A DNA stretch of 34,034 bases. Source: Okeania sp. KiyG1 (GTDB taxonomy: Bacteria; Cyanobacteriota; Cyanobacteriia; Cyanobacteriales; Microcoleaceae). Position numbers and translations under genes: made by a program. Shown here one piece after another: positions 1 through 8,595 of the stretch. The notes beneath the pieces were generated by a model, which ran no database searches, was not told where the DNA came from, and saw only the letters and a list, made by a program, of their open reading frames with translations. Location of the stretch: positions 1-34,034 of the forward strand of contig NZ_BLZO01000078.1 in NCBI RefSeq assembly GCF_014132355.1. The letters are read 5' to 3'. Position 1 is the first letter of the stretch, and each line of letters opens with the position of its first letter.

Positions 1-949
1 GTTACCTTGCCAAATTTATGACCAAAATACTCTAACCATTTCCTGAATTGATACCAACCTGCATCATTAATAGACTTGGCCAGACAGTGGTTTTTCACCA
101 AATTCTTAATCCTCAAATCTGCCTTCGGCGCGCCGCTCCGCGTCTAGGCGACCACATCGTTAGAGTGGACTACGCAACGCGCTAGTCTTTTGGCGTGTTC
201 CTCACGTTGCCTACTTATTTTGAGGTGTACTCTACTCAGTTTATTAATGGCGCGCTGGCGGTTGGCACTGCCTTTATGTTTGCGAGAAACACGACGCTGA
301 TAGAATTTCATCCGTTTCTCACTCTTTCTGTAGAATCTGGGGTTTGGCTCTGTATTACCGTCTGAATCGGTGTAGAATTCTTTTAAGCCCACATCTAAGC
401 CGACATTTCGTTTTGTGGGTAAGGTTGAGCCATGAACATCTACACTGATACAAAACTGACAATAATAACCGTGACTCTCGTCTCACCAGTCTCACTCGCT
501 TAATCTTCTCAACTGGATAGAATGCCAAGTCCCATGTCCCAATCAGTTTGAGTCTACCAATACCTTTTTTGTCGGTAAATTCAATATGTTTGGGGTCTAG
601 CAATTTCCAGCCCGATGTCTTGTATTCAACAGAGCGGCTATGTTTCTTGAATCGTGGGTACCCCTTCTTTCGAGATATCTTTGTTCTTGCAGTTGTCAAA
701 GAACCTAGCAATAGCTGACCAACAACGTTCTACAGATGCCTGACAAGCATGGGAATTCAAATCTTGAACGAATGGGTACATGGAACGTAATTCGGTATTA
801 TACCTATACAGTTCTTTTCTACCTAGTCCTCGATGATCCATCCAATAGCGAAGGCATGAATTTCTCACGAATTGGCCAGTACGGATTGCCTCATCAATGG
901 CTTGATATTGCTGAGGTTTTCCTTTGACTTTGAATTCGTATACTATCAT
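1..949 (-). pseudogene. tnpB: Decayed IS200/IS605-type TnpB (copy A), cut by the window's left edge
   Basis: TnpB-family RNA-guided nuclease/transposase gene in pieces. The N-terminal piece begins at ATG 949 (MIVYEFKVKGKPQQYQAID) and runs to about 670, where a missing A in an A-rich run shifts the frame. The next piece (KKGYPRFKKHSRSVEYKTSG) continues to about 485, where a second shift leads into the RuvC-I region: GLDVGLKEF holds the first catalytic Asp, followed by YRKSEKRMKFYQRRVSRKHKG. A GC-rich 24-bp insert at 121-144 interrupts the RuvC-II Glu region, and beyond it DLRIKNLVKNHCLAKSIND is readable to position 1. The zinc-finger end lies outside the window. The gene is not expressible as read. 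It resembles copies E and F more than B or C. Confidence 0.85.
121..144. repeat. 24-bp GC-rich very small repeat inside tnpB copy A
   Basis: A GC-rich block containing GGCGCGCC sits in AT-rich tnpB, just before the codons for the DLRIK motif. The same 24 bases occur at 26578-26601 in copy F at the equivalent codon. It resembles the very small mobile repeats known from filamentous cyanobacteria. Confidence 0.8.
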
Positions 950-1010
950 AGTTTTGACGCTAGCTTGTGTGGCGTATATTATTAGTATATCAGGTTCAAT
1001 TTAATTTGTG

Positions 1011-1066
1011 CAAGGGCGATTGAGGTTAACCGTCCTTCTAGGACGGGGCTTGAAACCCGCTTTTTT
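1011..1066 (-). mobile_element. Probable left end of tnpB element A
   Basis: A perfect stem-loop (CCGTCC-ttcta-GGACGG, 1030-1046) lies about 80-100 bp upstream of the tnpB start on the minus strand, next to a TTTCAAGCCCC string. Elements C (about 6720-6755) and D (about 19830-19860) carry the same arrangement, TTGAARGCCC followed by a hairpin. The exact end is not determinable. Confidence 0.5.
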
Positions 1067-1153
1067 GGTCAAACTAAATATTTAAGATAACTGAAGCAAT
1101 TAAATTTCCCAAACCGTCGCTTTCCCTCTATCAATCTTTCTTTAGTTTTCAAC

Positions 1154-1188
1154 TTTTGACTTTTGACTTTTGACTTTTGACTTTTGAC
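1154..1188. repeat. Heptamer tandem repeat, five units of TTTTGAC
   Basis: Five perfect TTTTGAC units in tandem lie in the intergenic region upstream of glpX. Short tandem heptamers of this kind are common between genes in filamentous cyanobacteria. Confidence 0.9.
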
Positions 1189-1318
1189 TGTCTGTAATAA
1201 AACTTTACACCCCACATTCAGCACAAAGTCCTAAGCTGATCCCTGGCTCTGATAGACTTTAACACTGGGAGAACAAAATAAAAAAGTTTTCCTCAGCAGT
1301 TGGGAGGATAAAAAAATC

Positions 1319-2356
1319 GTGGATAACGTAATTGGTTTAGAAATTATCGAAGTAGTAGAACAAGCAGCGATCGCCTCTGCTCGTTGGATGGGAAAAGGTG
1401 AGAAAAATACCGCAGACGAAGTAGCTGTAGAAGCTATGCGGGAGCGGATGAACAAAATTCATATGCGGGGTCGCATTGTTATTGGAGAAGGAGAGCGAGA
1501 TGAAGCCCCCATGCTCTACATCGGCGAAGAAGTAGGAATTTGTACTCAGCCTAATGCTAAAGAGGTTTGTGACATAGAACAGCTAGTCGAGATTGACATA
1601 GCAGTGGACCCTTGCGAAGGGACAAACCTAGTTGCCTACGGTCAAAATGGTTCAATGGCAGTATTAGCTATTTCTGAGAAAGGGGGTCTATTGGCAGCAC
1701 CAGATGTCTATATGAAAAAATTAGCTGCACCAGCAGTAGCCAAAAATCATGTAGATATTAATAAATCTGCTACTGAAAATCTCAAGATTATTTCAGAATG
1801 TATGGAGCGTGCTGTTGAGGAGTTAGTAGTTGTGGTGATGGATCGTCCCCGTCACAAAGAGCTAATCAATGAAATTCGTCAAGCTGGTGCCAGAGTCCGT
1901 CTGATTAGTGATGGTGATGTCTCGGCAGCTATTTCTTGTGCATTTGCAGGTACAAATATCCATGCTTTGATGGGTATTGGTGCAGCGCCAGAGGGAGTAA
2001 TCTCAGCAGCAGCTATGCGTGCTTTAGGAGGCCATTTCCAAGGACAACTGATTTATGACCCAGCTATTGTCAAAACTGGTTTAATTGGAGAAAGCAAAGA
2101 AGATAACATAGCTCGACTCAAAGAAATGGGTGTCGAAGATCCAGACAAAGTTTATAATGCTGAAGATTTAGCCTCTGGAGAAACAGTGCTATTTGCAGCT
2201 TGTGGTATTACTCCTGGTACTCTAATGGAGGGAGTCCGCTTCTTCCCTCATGGTGCTCGTACCCAAAGTTTAGTTATTTCTTCTCAGTCAAACACTGCTC
2301 GGTTCGTAGATACTGTGCATATGTTCGGAGAATCGAAATCACTGCAACTTAAATAG
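1319..2356 (+). CDS. glpX: Fructose-1,6-bisphosphatase class II / sedoheptulose-1,7-bisphosphatase
   Basis: Class II (GlpX-type) bisphosphatase, cytosolic, 345 aa, the usual length in cyanobacteria. There it dephosphorylates both fructose-1,6-bisphosphate and sedoheptulose-1,7-bisphosphate in the Calvin cycle and gluconeogenesis. Visible signatures are the N-terminal [20 protein letters not shown], the metal-binding loops [11 protein letters not shown] and AVDPCEGTN, and [12 protein letters not shown] and [14 protein letters not shown] in the C-terminal half. The start is GTG 1319, giving the family-typical N-terminus MDN-IGLE, with a strong Shine-Dalgarno (GGGAGGA, 1302-1308) ten bases upstream. 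The gene stands alone between two tnpB remnants and is intact. No regulator site was recognised. Confidence 0.97.
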   Translation: MDNVIGLEIIEVVEQAAIASARWMGKGEKNTADEVAVEAMRERMNKIHMRGRIVIGEGERDEAPMLYIGEEVGICTQPNAKEVCDIEQLVEIDIAVDPCEGTNLVAYGQNGSMAVLAISEKGGLLAAPDVYMKKLAAPAVAKNHVDINKSATENLKIISECMERAVEELVVVVMDRPRHKELINEIRQAGARVRLISDGDVSAAISCAFAGTNIHALMGIGAAPEGVISAAAMRALGGHFQGQLIYDPAIVKTGLIGESKEDNIARLKEMGVEDPDKVYNAEDLASGETVLFAACGITPGTLMEGVRFFPHGARTQSLVISSQSNTARFVDTVHMFGESKSLQLK

Positions 2357-3139
2357 AAATAGTATTGGGTAAATGGGAAATTTAGGAAATATTCAAGTTA
2401 AAGAATGACCTGCAAAAAATTAATATCAAGTGGTCATAATTAATTTCCTTGTCTCAATAGAGATGGCTTGGGAATGATTAACTAGCTATTATTATTAGCT
2501 ATTAGTATTTCCTAGGTCATACTCTGAAAACGGTTATAGGCTAACAGAGTTGAACTACTCCACCCTGATTGAAAAAGATTTGTAGTGCGGGAGTATAGAA
2601 TTAACTAGGTTTCAGTTTTTGGCTATCAACATTAGTGAGTTGCTATCTAATACTATATGCCTTGAGAATTGATTCCTGACTACTAAAGTGCTATTTCAAT
2701 TTTTTGGTGGTAAATACAGAAAGCGAAACTTCTCTAAAGTTCATCAAACTTAGCCTATAACTATAGCTATAAAACTAAAATTAGTAAGTTTGTTCAGTTG
2801 TCTATCCATTGAGTCTTTATCAGCTACAATAAAGGTATAAAGCTAGTTGAACGTCATGGGTTCGGCAAATCACATTATTTGTAGTCAATTCCTGACCTGA
2901 AGCTTTTTTGTCAAAAAATCTGTTCAATTTAGCTTGCTTACCATCCAGCGCCAATATTTCTTTGAAAACAAATAGAAACTCAGCTTTAATCAACTGTATC
3001 ATCTAGTATCTAAGAGTTACGATTATCAAACTTTACTAACTAAAGTTAGTAAGCAAATAATTAGAAGGTTAGACTCAGCTTGTAGTAGTTATTTTGCAGC
3101 TTTAAAACCATGGCAAAAACAGCCCCATAAATTTTTAGC
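2357..3139. other. Intergenic region with no recognisable gene
   Basis: AT-rich. A 60-codon minus-strand frame (2820-3002) has no recognisable motif and no ribosome-binding site, so it is not called. No tRNA, clear terminator or known repeat was seen. Confidence 0.6.
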
Positions 3140-4105
3140 TGAATCGCCGAGAAGCCTCACGCCATAATATGCAGATTTGGCGGATGAATCGGTGGCAAAT
3201 TGTAATGGGTTCGATGCCCATTCAATTTGCATGCCATCCTAGCAGAAGCTTTCGCCCTAGTTGAAAAACTTATATTATTGTCTTGCAATAACCCCGGAAA
3301 TTTTCCACTATGCGCCCTGCCTACCAATATAAATTAAGGCCAAATAAAGAACAGTTAGCCACAATAGAAATGTGGTTAGAATTGTTGCGTCGGCAGTACA
3401 ACTATCGATTAGGCGAGCGGTTCTCATGGTGGTCAGAAAACCGTTGTCCAGTTAACGCTTGCCCCAAGGTGCATGCCAATTCCTCAACTCAGAGATAATC
3501 CAGATTATTACTCTCAAAAACGAGATTTGGTCAATACCATAGACTTGTTTCCTGACTACAAGCTAATTCATTCTCAAGTTTTACAGGATTGCATAAAACG
3601 GGTAAAACTTGCCTTTGATAGATGGTTTAAGGCAGACAAAAATGGACATAAATTAGGAAAGCCAAGGTTTAATGGAATTGGACGTTATCGCAGTTTTACT
3701 TATCCTCAAATCAAACTTGACTGCATTCAAGGAAATAAAATAAACTTACCCAAAATAGGAAAAGTAAAGTTAATTCAGCATGGTCCAATACCAGAAGGGT
3801 TGACAATTAAAACAGTGACGATTAGTCGTAAAGCAGGTGGTTATTATGTGACTTTATCCTTAGAAGACAAATCAGTTCCGGCTTTAACAACTGAAGTGGA
3901 ACCTACATTAAAAAATACTCTGGAAATCGATATGGGACTGAAGGAATTCTTAGTAACAAGTGAAGGAGAATCTGTCCCCATCCCTCATAAATATCGAAAA
4001 TCTCAGCAGAGATTAAAGGCTCTACAAAAACGTTTATCCCGTAAAAATAAAGGCAGCAAAAGATGGTTAAAAGCTCTTCTAGCTGTAGCTAAACAACATA
4101 AAAAA

Positions 4106-4196
4106 GCGGATGCGAACCCGCGACGACGCCAGCTCGCTTGCGGAACGCCGACCAAGAGAGGGAATGCTGACCAAGAGAGGGAACGCGCACCAAGCA
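4106..4196. repeat. 91-nt GC-rich repeat insert in tnpB copy B
   Basis: The insert lies between the codons for KQHKK and VADKRK, which are contiguous in related TnpB proteins. It contains an internal 19-bp tandem duplication (GACCAAGAGAGGGA repeated) and palindromic GC-rich pieces. Its length is not a multiple of three, so it frameshifts the gene. Confidence 0.75.
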
Positions 4197-4513
4197 GTGG
4201 CCGATAAACGTAAAGACTTTCATTTCAAAACATCCAATGAATTATTATCAAAAGCTGAAATTATCGCCCATGAAAACTTAAACATTAAAGGACTAGCAAA
4301 AACCCGTTTAAGTAAATCAATTAACGATGCGATTTGGGGGTCAATTCCTGTCTATTTTGACTGTCAAAGCCGGAAATGCTGGAGGTGAAAACCATAGCAG
4401 TGAACCCCAAAAATACTAGCCAAGATTGCTAAAACTGTGGGGAAAAAGTTCTCAAAGAATTAAATATACGAACTCATTCTTGCTCACATTGTGGTGTTGT
4501 AATTGACCGCGAT

Positions 4514-4556
4514 GTGTTTGCGTTTGCGCAGCATCCCGTAGGGAAGCATGACAAAC
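4514..4556. repeat. 43-nt repeat insert in the zinc-finger end of tnpB copy B
   Basis: It separates the Asp codon of the IDRD motif from GNAAIN. The core TTTGCGCAGCATCCCGTAGG closely matches the 24-bp in-frame insert at 8072-8095 in tnpB copy C, so both belong to one small-repeat family. Confidence 0.75.
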
Positions 4557-4634
4557 GGAAACGCGGCGATCAATATCAAAAATAGGGCGGTAGGGCCCAG
4601 ACGTCCTTAAAGCACGCGCTTGCCCGACGGAATA

Positions 4635-4695
4635 CCGGGGCAGGGAAACGAGAAGCTCACAATATAGCGCCATCTTAGTGTGGGAGTATGTCACT
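4635..4695 (+). ncRNA. Possible right-end guide RNA (omega/reRNA) scaffold of element B
   Basis: Sequence after the tnpB stop, including CGAGAAGCTCAC and ending GTGTGGGAGTATGTCAC, is conserved in the tnpB-less copy at about 23160-23236. Family knowledge: TnpB guide RNAs are made from the right end, with the guide lying just outside it. Expression is inferred only. Confidence 0.4.
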
Positions 4696-5041
4696 CATTT
4701 ATTAAACCTGCCTCCTTTTTTTGAATAATTAATTTTTGATGAGATGCGGAAATCAGATAAATTTCTCCTATATACCTCATCTTTTTAATTTACAGCGTAT
4801 TCAGTGGTTTATGAAGTACAGCAGGGAGTAGAAAAAAATACAGTTTTTCATTTCCTGGGTATTTTGAAGCTTTCATCTAAAACTCAAAGCAATAGCTGAT
4901 GGCTGATAGCTGACGGCTGAATGCTTACTTAAAATCTCTTTTCAAACCATCAATTATTGATAGTTATTTTCCGATAATTATGGGAAAATTATCAATACTG
5001 AATTCTGTTGACAAATAACGACAAAATAACAAAAAAATTAT
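4696..5041. promoter_or_regulatory. Upstream region of hemA with a possible promoter
   Basis: AT-rich. It holds an imperfect heptamer-like run (AGCTGATGGCTGATAGCTGA, about 4893-4912) and a perfect TTGACA (5008-5013) 28 bp before the hemA ATG. No convincing -10 box at the right spacing was found, so the promoter is tentative. Confidence 0.3.
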
Positions 5042-6337
5042 ATGAATATTGCAGTTGTAGGACTTAGTCACAAAACAGCACCCGTTGAAGTTAGAGAAAA
5101 ATTAAGTATTCCAGAAACACAAATAGAAAATGCCATTACTCAATTATGTGGTGGAACTTATACTCAAGAAGTTGGCATTCTTAGTACCTGTAATCGTTTA
5201 GAAATTTATGTAGTTACTAATGAAATGCAGCCTGGTATTCGGGAAGTAATTCAGTTTCTTTCTGACTCTAGTAAAATACCTTTAAATTTACTCCGTCCTC
5301 ACCTATTTATGTTGCTCCATGAAGATTCTATTATGCACTTAATGCGAGTTGCTGCTGGATTAGATAGTTTGGTATTAGGTGAAGGGCAAATTTTAGCTCA
5401 GGTTAAACAAACTCATAAACTTGGGCAACAATATAAAGGTATTGGGCGGATTCTTAATCGTTTATTTAAGCAAGCTGTAACTGCTGGAAAAAGGGTGAGG
5501 ACGGAAACAAGTATTGGTACTGGTGCTGTTTCTATTAGTTCGGCAGCGGTGGAATTAGCTCAGATGAAATTAGAGGATTTATCTAATTACCGAGTGGCTA
5601 TTGTTGGTGCTGGTAAAATGTCAAAGTTACTGGTACAACATTTATTAGCTAAAGGTGCAAATAATATATCAATTATTAATCGTTCTATCGGACGCGCTCA
5701 GGATTTAGCAAATAGTTTTAAGGATGCAGATATAAATGTTTATTCTATGTCAGAAATGGATCGGATTATTGCTAATTCTGACTTAGTATTTACTAGCACT
5801 GGTGCAACTCAACCAATTTTAGATAAGGCTAAATTAGAAGGAATTTTAGCTCCTAATCAATCTTTAATGTTGGTGGATATTTCTGTACCTCGTAATATTG
5901 CTACTGATGTGAGTGAATTGGCGAATGTTAGTTGTTTTAATGTGGATGATTTGAAGGCTGTTGTTGCTCAAAATCAAGAAAGTCGTCGGCAAATGGCGAT
6001 GGAGGCTGAGGTTTTATTGGAGGAAGAGGTAGAAGCTTTTGATGTTTGGTGGAGAAGTTTAGAGACGGTTCCTACTATTAATTCTTTACGACAAAAAATA
6101 GAGACTATTCGAGAGCAGGAATTAGAAAAGGCTTTATCTCGTTTGGGTTCGGAATTTGCGGAAAAACATCAAGAGGTAATTGAGGCTTTGACTAGGGGTA
6201 TTGTGAATAAGATTTTGCATGACCCGATGGTTCAGTTACGGGCACAACAGGATATTGAGGCGAGGCGTCATGCGATGCAGACTTTACAACTTTTGTTTAA
6301 TTTGGAGTCAGAAATTAGTTCTGGTAAGGCTGTTTAG
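5042..6337 (+). CDS. hemA: Glutamyl-tRNA reductase
   Basis: First committed enzyme of C5-pathway tetrapyrrole synthesis. It reduces Glu-tRNA(Glu) to glutamate-1-semialdehyde with NADPH and feeds heme, chlorophyll and phycobilins. The protein has 431 aa, full length. The catalytic domain starts [20 protein letters not shown] and has the active-site Cys50 in [25 protein letters not shown] follows near residues 115-130, then the NADPH-binding Rossmann motif [10 protein letters not shown] near residue 190 and [13 protein letters not shown]-terminal helical dimerisation domain follows. The ATG start gives the canonical N-terminus. A Shine-Dalgarno is not obvious. The gene is intact, stands alone and has ordinary base composition. 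Confidence 0.97.
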   Translation: MNIAVVGLSHKTAPVEVREKLSIPETQIENAITQLCGGTYTQEVGILSTCNRLEIYVVTNEMQPGIREVIQFLSDSSKIPLNLLRPHLFMLLHEDSIMHLMRVAAGLDSLVLGEGQILAQVKQTHKLGQQYKGIGRILNRLFKQAVTAGKRVRTETSIGTGAVSISSAAVELAQMKLEDLSNYRVAIVGAGKMSKLLVQHLLAKGANNISIINRSIGRAQDLANSFKDADINVYSMSEMDRIIANSDLVFTSTGATQPILDKAKLEGILAPNQSLMLVDISVPRNIATDVSELANVSCFNVDDLKAVVAQNQESRRQMAMEAEVLLEEEVEAFDVWWRSLETVPTINSLRQKIETIREQELEKALSRLGSEFAEKHQEVIEALTRGIVNKILHDPMVQLRAQQDIEARRHAMQTLQLLFNLESEISSGKAV

Positions 6338-6714
6338 TTAGTTGGTGGGTTTGTTTGGTAGGGTGTCCGTGGCGTACCCTATCTTTCCGGTTTTTTGTGT
6401 TGAATAAAAAATCATGATTATGGGCGATAAACCCCCATTATATTTATCTTATCATCTTTTTCTTTCCTTGCAATCCTTACTCTCTTTCTGCTTTTTTTGT
6501 GCTTAACAAAATGAAAATTCTCATATTTTATCTCTACTCTAGGATGACTATCTATGGTCGGTCATTGTCCTGCCTAGTTATGGTGCGATCGCTCCCTTAA
6601 ATATCTAGCAGGATCTAGCAGGTTGAATAAAAAATCATGCGTAGGGGCGAGCAAACCCCAATATATTTATATTATCATTTTTTTCTTACCCTGCAATTCT
6701 TACCAAGGATTGGC
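6338..6714. other. Intergenic region holding an 81-bp direct repeat
   Basis: It begins with a weak stem-loop after hemA (TAGGGT 6359-6364 paired with ACCCTA 6376-6381), which could help terminate transcription. It also holds two copies of an 81-bp repeat and one HIP1 octamer (near 6585). No gene is seen. Confidence 0.5.
6400..6703. repeat. 81-bp imperfect direct repeat, two copies (6400-6480 and 6623-6703)
   Basis: Both copies start TTGAATAAAAAATCATG and end with a CTTAC string, with matching TATATTTAT and TTATCAT blocks between. They are separated by 142 bp. The core GGGGCGA...AAACCCC can pair. They lie immediately before element C; whether they belong to it is unclear. Confidence 0.75.
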
Positions 6715-6770
6715 GGGACGTTGAAAGCCCTCTCTCTTTAGAGGAGGGATAAAAACGGACACGGCAGGTT

Positions 6771-6950
6771 TTAACCTGCTGTCCAGCCTTTGATTAAGTC
6801 TGGTAATACTTGCCTTAACTTCTCTTGCCAGTCTGGGACAGACTTTAATTTTTGGGCTAATTCTTCATCGGTTTTGAAACAGACTGTGGTCGTTAGGGAT
6901 TGCTTTCTGTCAGTAGTAAACCCTAGTTTATGTTTTTTTGGGAAAGGCAT
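6771..6950 (-). CDS. Small conserved-looking protein divergent from tnpB C
   Basis: A 59-aa product from ATG 6950 (MPFPKKHKLGFTTDRK), or 64 aa if ATG 6965 is used. The inner start fits small cyanobacterial proteins beginning MPFPKKHK that I recall near TnpB-related genes. The rest reads VCFKTDEELAQKLKSVPDWQ and then EKLRQVLPDLIKGW. It is basic at the N-terminus with amphipathic helical character at the C-terminus, and has no signal peptide or known catalytic motif. It is transcribed away from tnpB inside element C. The role is unknown; a small regulator or accessory protein of the element is a guess. No strong Shine-Dalgarno is visible. Confidence 0.6.
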   Translation of the reverse strand: MPFPKKHKLGFTTDRKQSLTTTVCFKTDEELAQKLKSVPDWQEKLRQVLPDLIKGWTAG

Positions 6951-7013
6951 TGTGTTAGACTGCATATATTCGTATACTTATATATAGCATCTTTCCAGGG
7001 GGTGATATACAGA

Positions 7014-8338
7014 ATGCCTATTTATGGATGTCAGAAAAATTTAATTAACCCGGATAACGAATTGAAATCAGTACTTGAGTTTATTTGTTCCGAGTCCCAT
7101 AAACTAACAAATTGTGGTATTTACTATGGTCGTCAATTATTTTTAAGAGTAAAAAGATAATTGGCAAATATGACTTAGAAAAAGAATACAAGACTAACAA
7201 ACACTACAAAGTTTTGTACTCACAGGCTGCACAGCAAATATTAAGGTCTGTTGCGGAATCTTTTAAATCATTTAAAGAGCTAGATAAGAAGTACAAAAAA
7301 GGTAATTTGCATTTCAAGCCCAGGGTTCCCAACTACCGTAAAAAAGACGGTTTAGCAGTGGTAATTTATCCGTCACAGGCTTTAAGGCTTGTTGGAGACC
7401 AAATCAAAATTCCCCTGGGCACAACTGTAAAACGATGGTTTAAGTTAGATAGCTTTTTAATACCTATGCCGTCGAATCTAAAGTTTATAGATATCAAAGA
7501 ACTGCGAATATTACCACGCAATCAGTGTTTCTATGTCGAGTTGGTCTATCAAAAAGAAATTCTAACTCAACATAATTTAAATCCTCAGAATGCTTTAGGT
7601 ATCGACCCTGGAATCGACAACTGGTTAAGTTGCGTCTCTAATGTTGGTACTAGCTTGATTGTTGACGGTCGCAAGGTTAAAAGTCTTAACCAGTGGTATA
7701 ACAAGCGTGCTTCCACACTTAAAGAAGGCAAACCGCAAGGCTACTGGGATGGCCAACTAGCCGAAATCACAGAAAAACGTAATCGTCAGATGCGTGACGC
7801 TGTGAATAAAGCTGCAAGACTAATTGTCAATCATTGCTTAGAACATCAAATTGGCATGATTGTTTTTGGTTGGAATCAGGGACAACGACAAGGGGCAGAC
7901 TTGGGAAAAACAACACAATCATTTGTCCAAATTCCTACATCTAAACTCAAAGAACGGGTAAAACAGTTGTGTACAGAACACAGTATTAAGTTGATTGAAA
8001 CCGAGGAATCCTATACCAGTAAAGCTAGTTTTCTAGACAGTGATTTTCTACCTACTTTTGGTGAGAAACCCGTTTGCGTAGCATTCCGTAGGAAAGGGTG
8101 GAAACCATCAGGGAAACGAGTTAAACGCGGGATGTACCGCACTGCTAAAGGAATATTAATCAACGCTGATTTAAACGCAGCTGCGAATATACTTCGCAAA
8201 GTAGAGACACAATTAGGTTTAAGCCTAGTCAAGGTCTGTAGGCAAGTTTTGGCCCTTGCTACCAGATTTCGTATCTGGGAAACCAAAGCTAAAAAGCGGA
8301 GTGGCACGGATAAATCCAGCCATGTAGCAACAGCTTAG
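7014..8338 (+). pseudogene. tnpB: TnpB-related protein (copy C), nearly intact with one frameshift
   Basis: A longer TnpB subfamily member. The N-terminus from ATG 7014 (MPIYGCQKNLINPDNELKSV) runs to a five-T run at 7140-7144. Adding one T there gives QLFFKSKKIIGKYDLEKEYK and one continuous ORF of about 440 codons. The RuvC-I motif is GIDPGIDNWLSCVSNVGTS. The region NKAARLIVNHCLEHQIGMIV and GWNQGQRQ follows, then SFVQIPTSKLKERVKQLC, TEESYTSKASFLD and the RuvC-III motif ILINADLNAAANILRK with its Asp. The usual E-[DN]-L motif of RuvC-II is absent; this subfamily may take its Glu elsewhere. An in-frame 24-bp insert adds VCVAFRRK between GEKP and GWKPSGKR. It is the best-preserved tnpB here and could be functional if the shift is a sequencing error. 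Confidence 0.85.
8072..8095. repeat. 24-bp small repeat inserted in frame in tnpB C
   Basis: It adds exactly eight codons (VCVAFRRK) between GEKP and GWKPS, which are normally joined. The core TTTGCGTAGCATTCCGTAGG matches the insert at 4514-4556. The position matches the 57-nt insert in copy D (18981-19037). Confidence 0.8.
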
Positions 8339-8371
8339 AATCCCCTCGGCTTCAGCCAGGGGAGAGGTCAA
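8339..8371 (+). ncRNA. Right-end stem-loop of element C, possible omega RNA 3' scaffold
   Basis: A stable hairpin of CCCCT and AGGGG arms starts right after the tnpB stop and is followed by AGAGGTCAA. Element D has an equivalent hairpin (near 18660-18690) followed by GTAGTCAA. By analogy with characterised TnpB systems the guide would start just downstream (about 8372). Transcription is not shown by sequence. Confidence 0.45.
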
Positions 8372-8389
8372 TAACGCACCTTTTAATAT

Positions 8390-8518
8390 GGTGTGACACC
8401 AGATGCTATGAGTGATGAAGATAGAGCTTGGTGGAATTCGTATAAAAATAAAACCCCTAACAATTTAGGTTGGTATATAGATTTAGCTGTTAAAACTTGG
8501 AATTACGGAATTAAGTAA
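8390..8518 (+). pseudogene. C-terminal remnant of a second NucS-like nuclease gene
   Basis: Forty-two codons read GVTPDAMSDEDRAWWNSYKN and later LGWYIDLAVKTWNYGIK before a TAA at 8516-8518. They match the C-terminus of the adjacent nuclease (GVTPETITDEDRAWWESYKT, LGWYIDLAIKTWNYQI). Everything upstream is missing and replaced by element C. So a tandem paralogue existed and was truncated. Its stop suggests where the intact neighbour once ended. Confidence 0.85.
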
Positions 8519-8595
8519 ATTCGCTAATTAATCTCAGGAACAGCAAGTAACATTACAAGTATAATTTACACATTCTGATTCTTATAAAGAAGTTT

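Larger units (their letters stand above)
3310..4610 (+). pseudogene. tnpB: Decayed TnpB (copy B) with two repeat insertions
   Basis: TnpB-family gene beginning at ATG 3310 (YQYKLRPNKEQLATIEMWL). A frame change near 3470 joins ENRCPVNACP to MPIPQLRDNPDYYSQKRDLV. The frame is then open through the RuvC-I segment EIDMGLKEFLVTSEGE and RKSQQRLKALQKRLSRKNKG to KQHKK. A 91-nt GC-rich insert (4106-4196) breaks the frame before [17 protein letters not shown]. The RuvC-II segment [20 protein letters not shown] follows. After another shift near 4370 the C-terminal zinc finger is readable (CGEKVLKELNIRTHSC-SHCG-VVIDRD), broken again by a 43-nt repeat (4514-4556) before NAAINIKNRA. At least four disabling changes make it non-functional. 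Confidence 0.87.
3140..4695 (+). mobile_element. Decayed IS200/IS605-like element B with both ends
   Basis: The left-end region (about 3140-3310) and right-end region (about 4635-4695) are both shared with a tnpB-less mini-element at 23042-23236, which fixes them as element ends. Shared left-end strings include GGTTCGATGCCCATTC and AGAAGCTTTCGCCCTAG. The shared right-end string is GTGTGGGAGTATGTCAC. Relative to the mini-element, the left end holds an extra ~45 bp between two GAATCG copies (near 3140-3190). No TnpA gene is present. Boundaries are approximate. Confidence 0.7.
6715..8371 (+). mobile_element. IS200/IS605-like element C (tnpB plus a divergent small gene)
   Basis: The left end has a GTTGAAAGCCC string followed by a hairpin near 6720-6755. 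The right end is the stem-loop CCCCTCGGCTTCAGCCAGGGG followed by AGAGGTCAA (8341-8371), directly after the tnpB stop. Both ends are mirrored in decayed element D (19830-19860 and 18657-18690). The cargo is a divergent small ORF and tnpB. No TnpA transposase is present. It is followed immediately by a truncated nuclease gene (8390-8518), so insertion or recombination happened at that gene. Confidence 0.75.

Noticed and set aside
2820-3002. 60-codon minus-strand frame in the gap after glpX
   Set aside because: No motif, no ribosome-binding site, composition like the surrounding intergenic DNA.
3200-3230. GGTTCGATGCCC resembling a tRNA T-arm
   Set aside because: No acceptor or anticodon stem around it; the same string recurs in the mini-element at about 23070, so it belongs to the element's left end.
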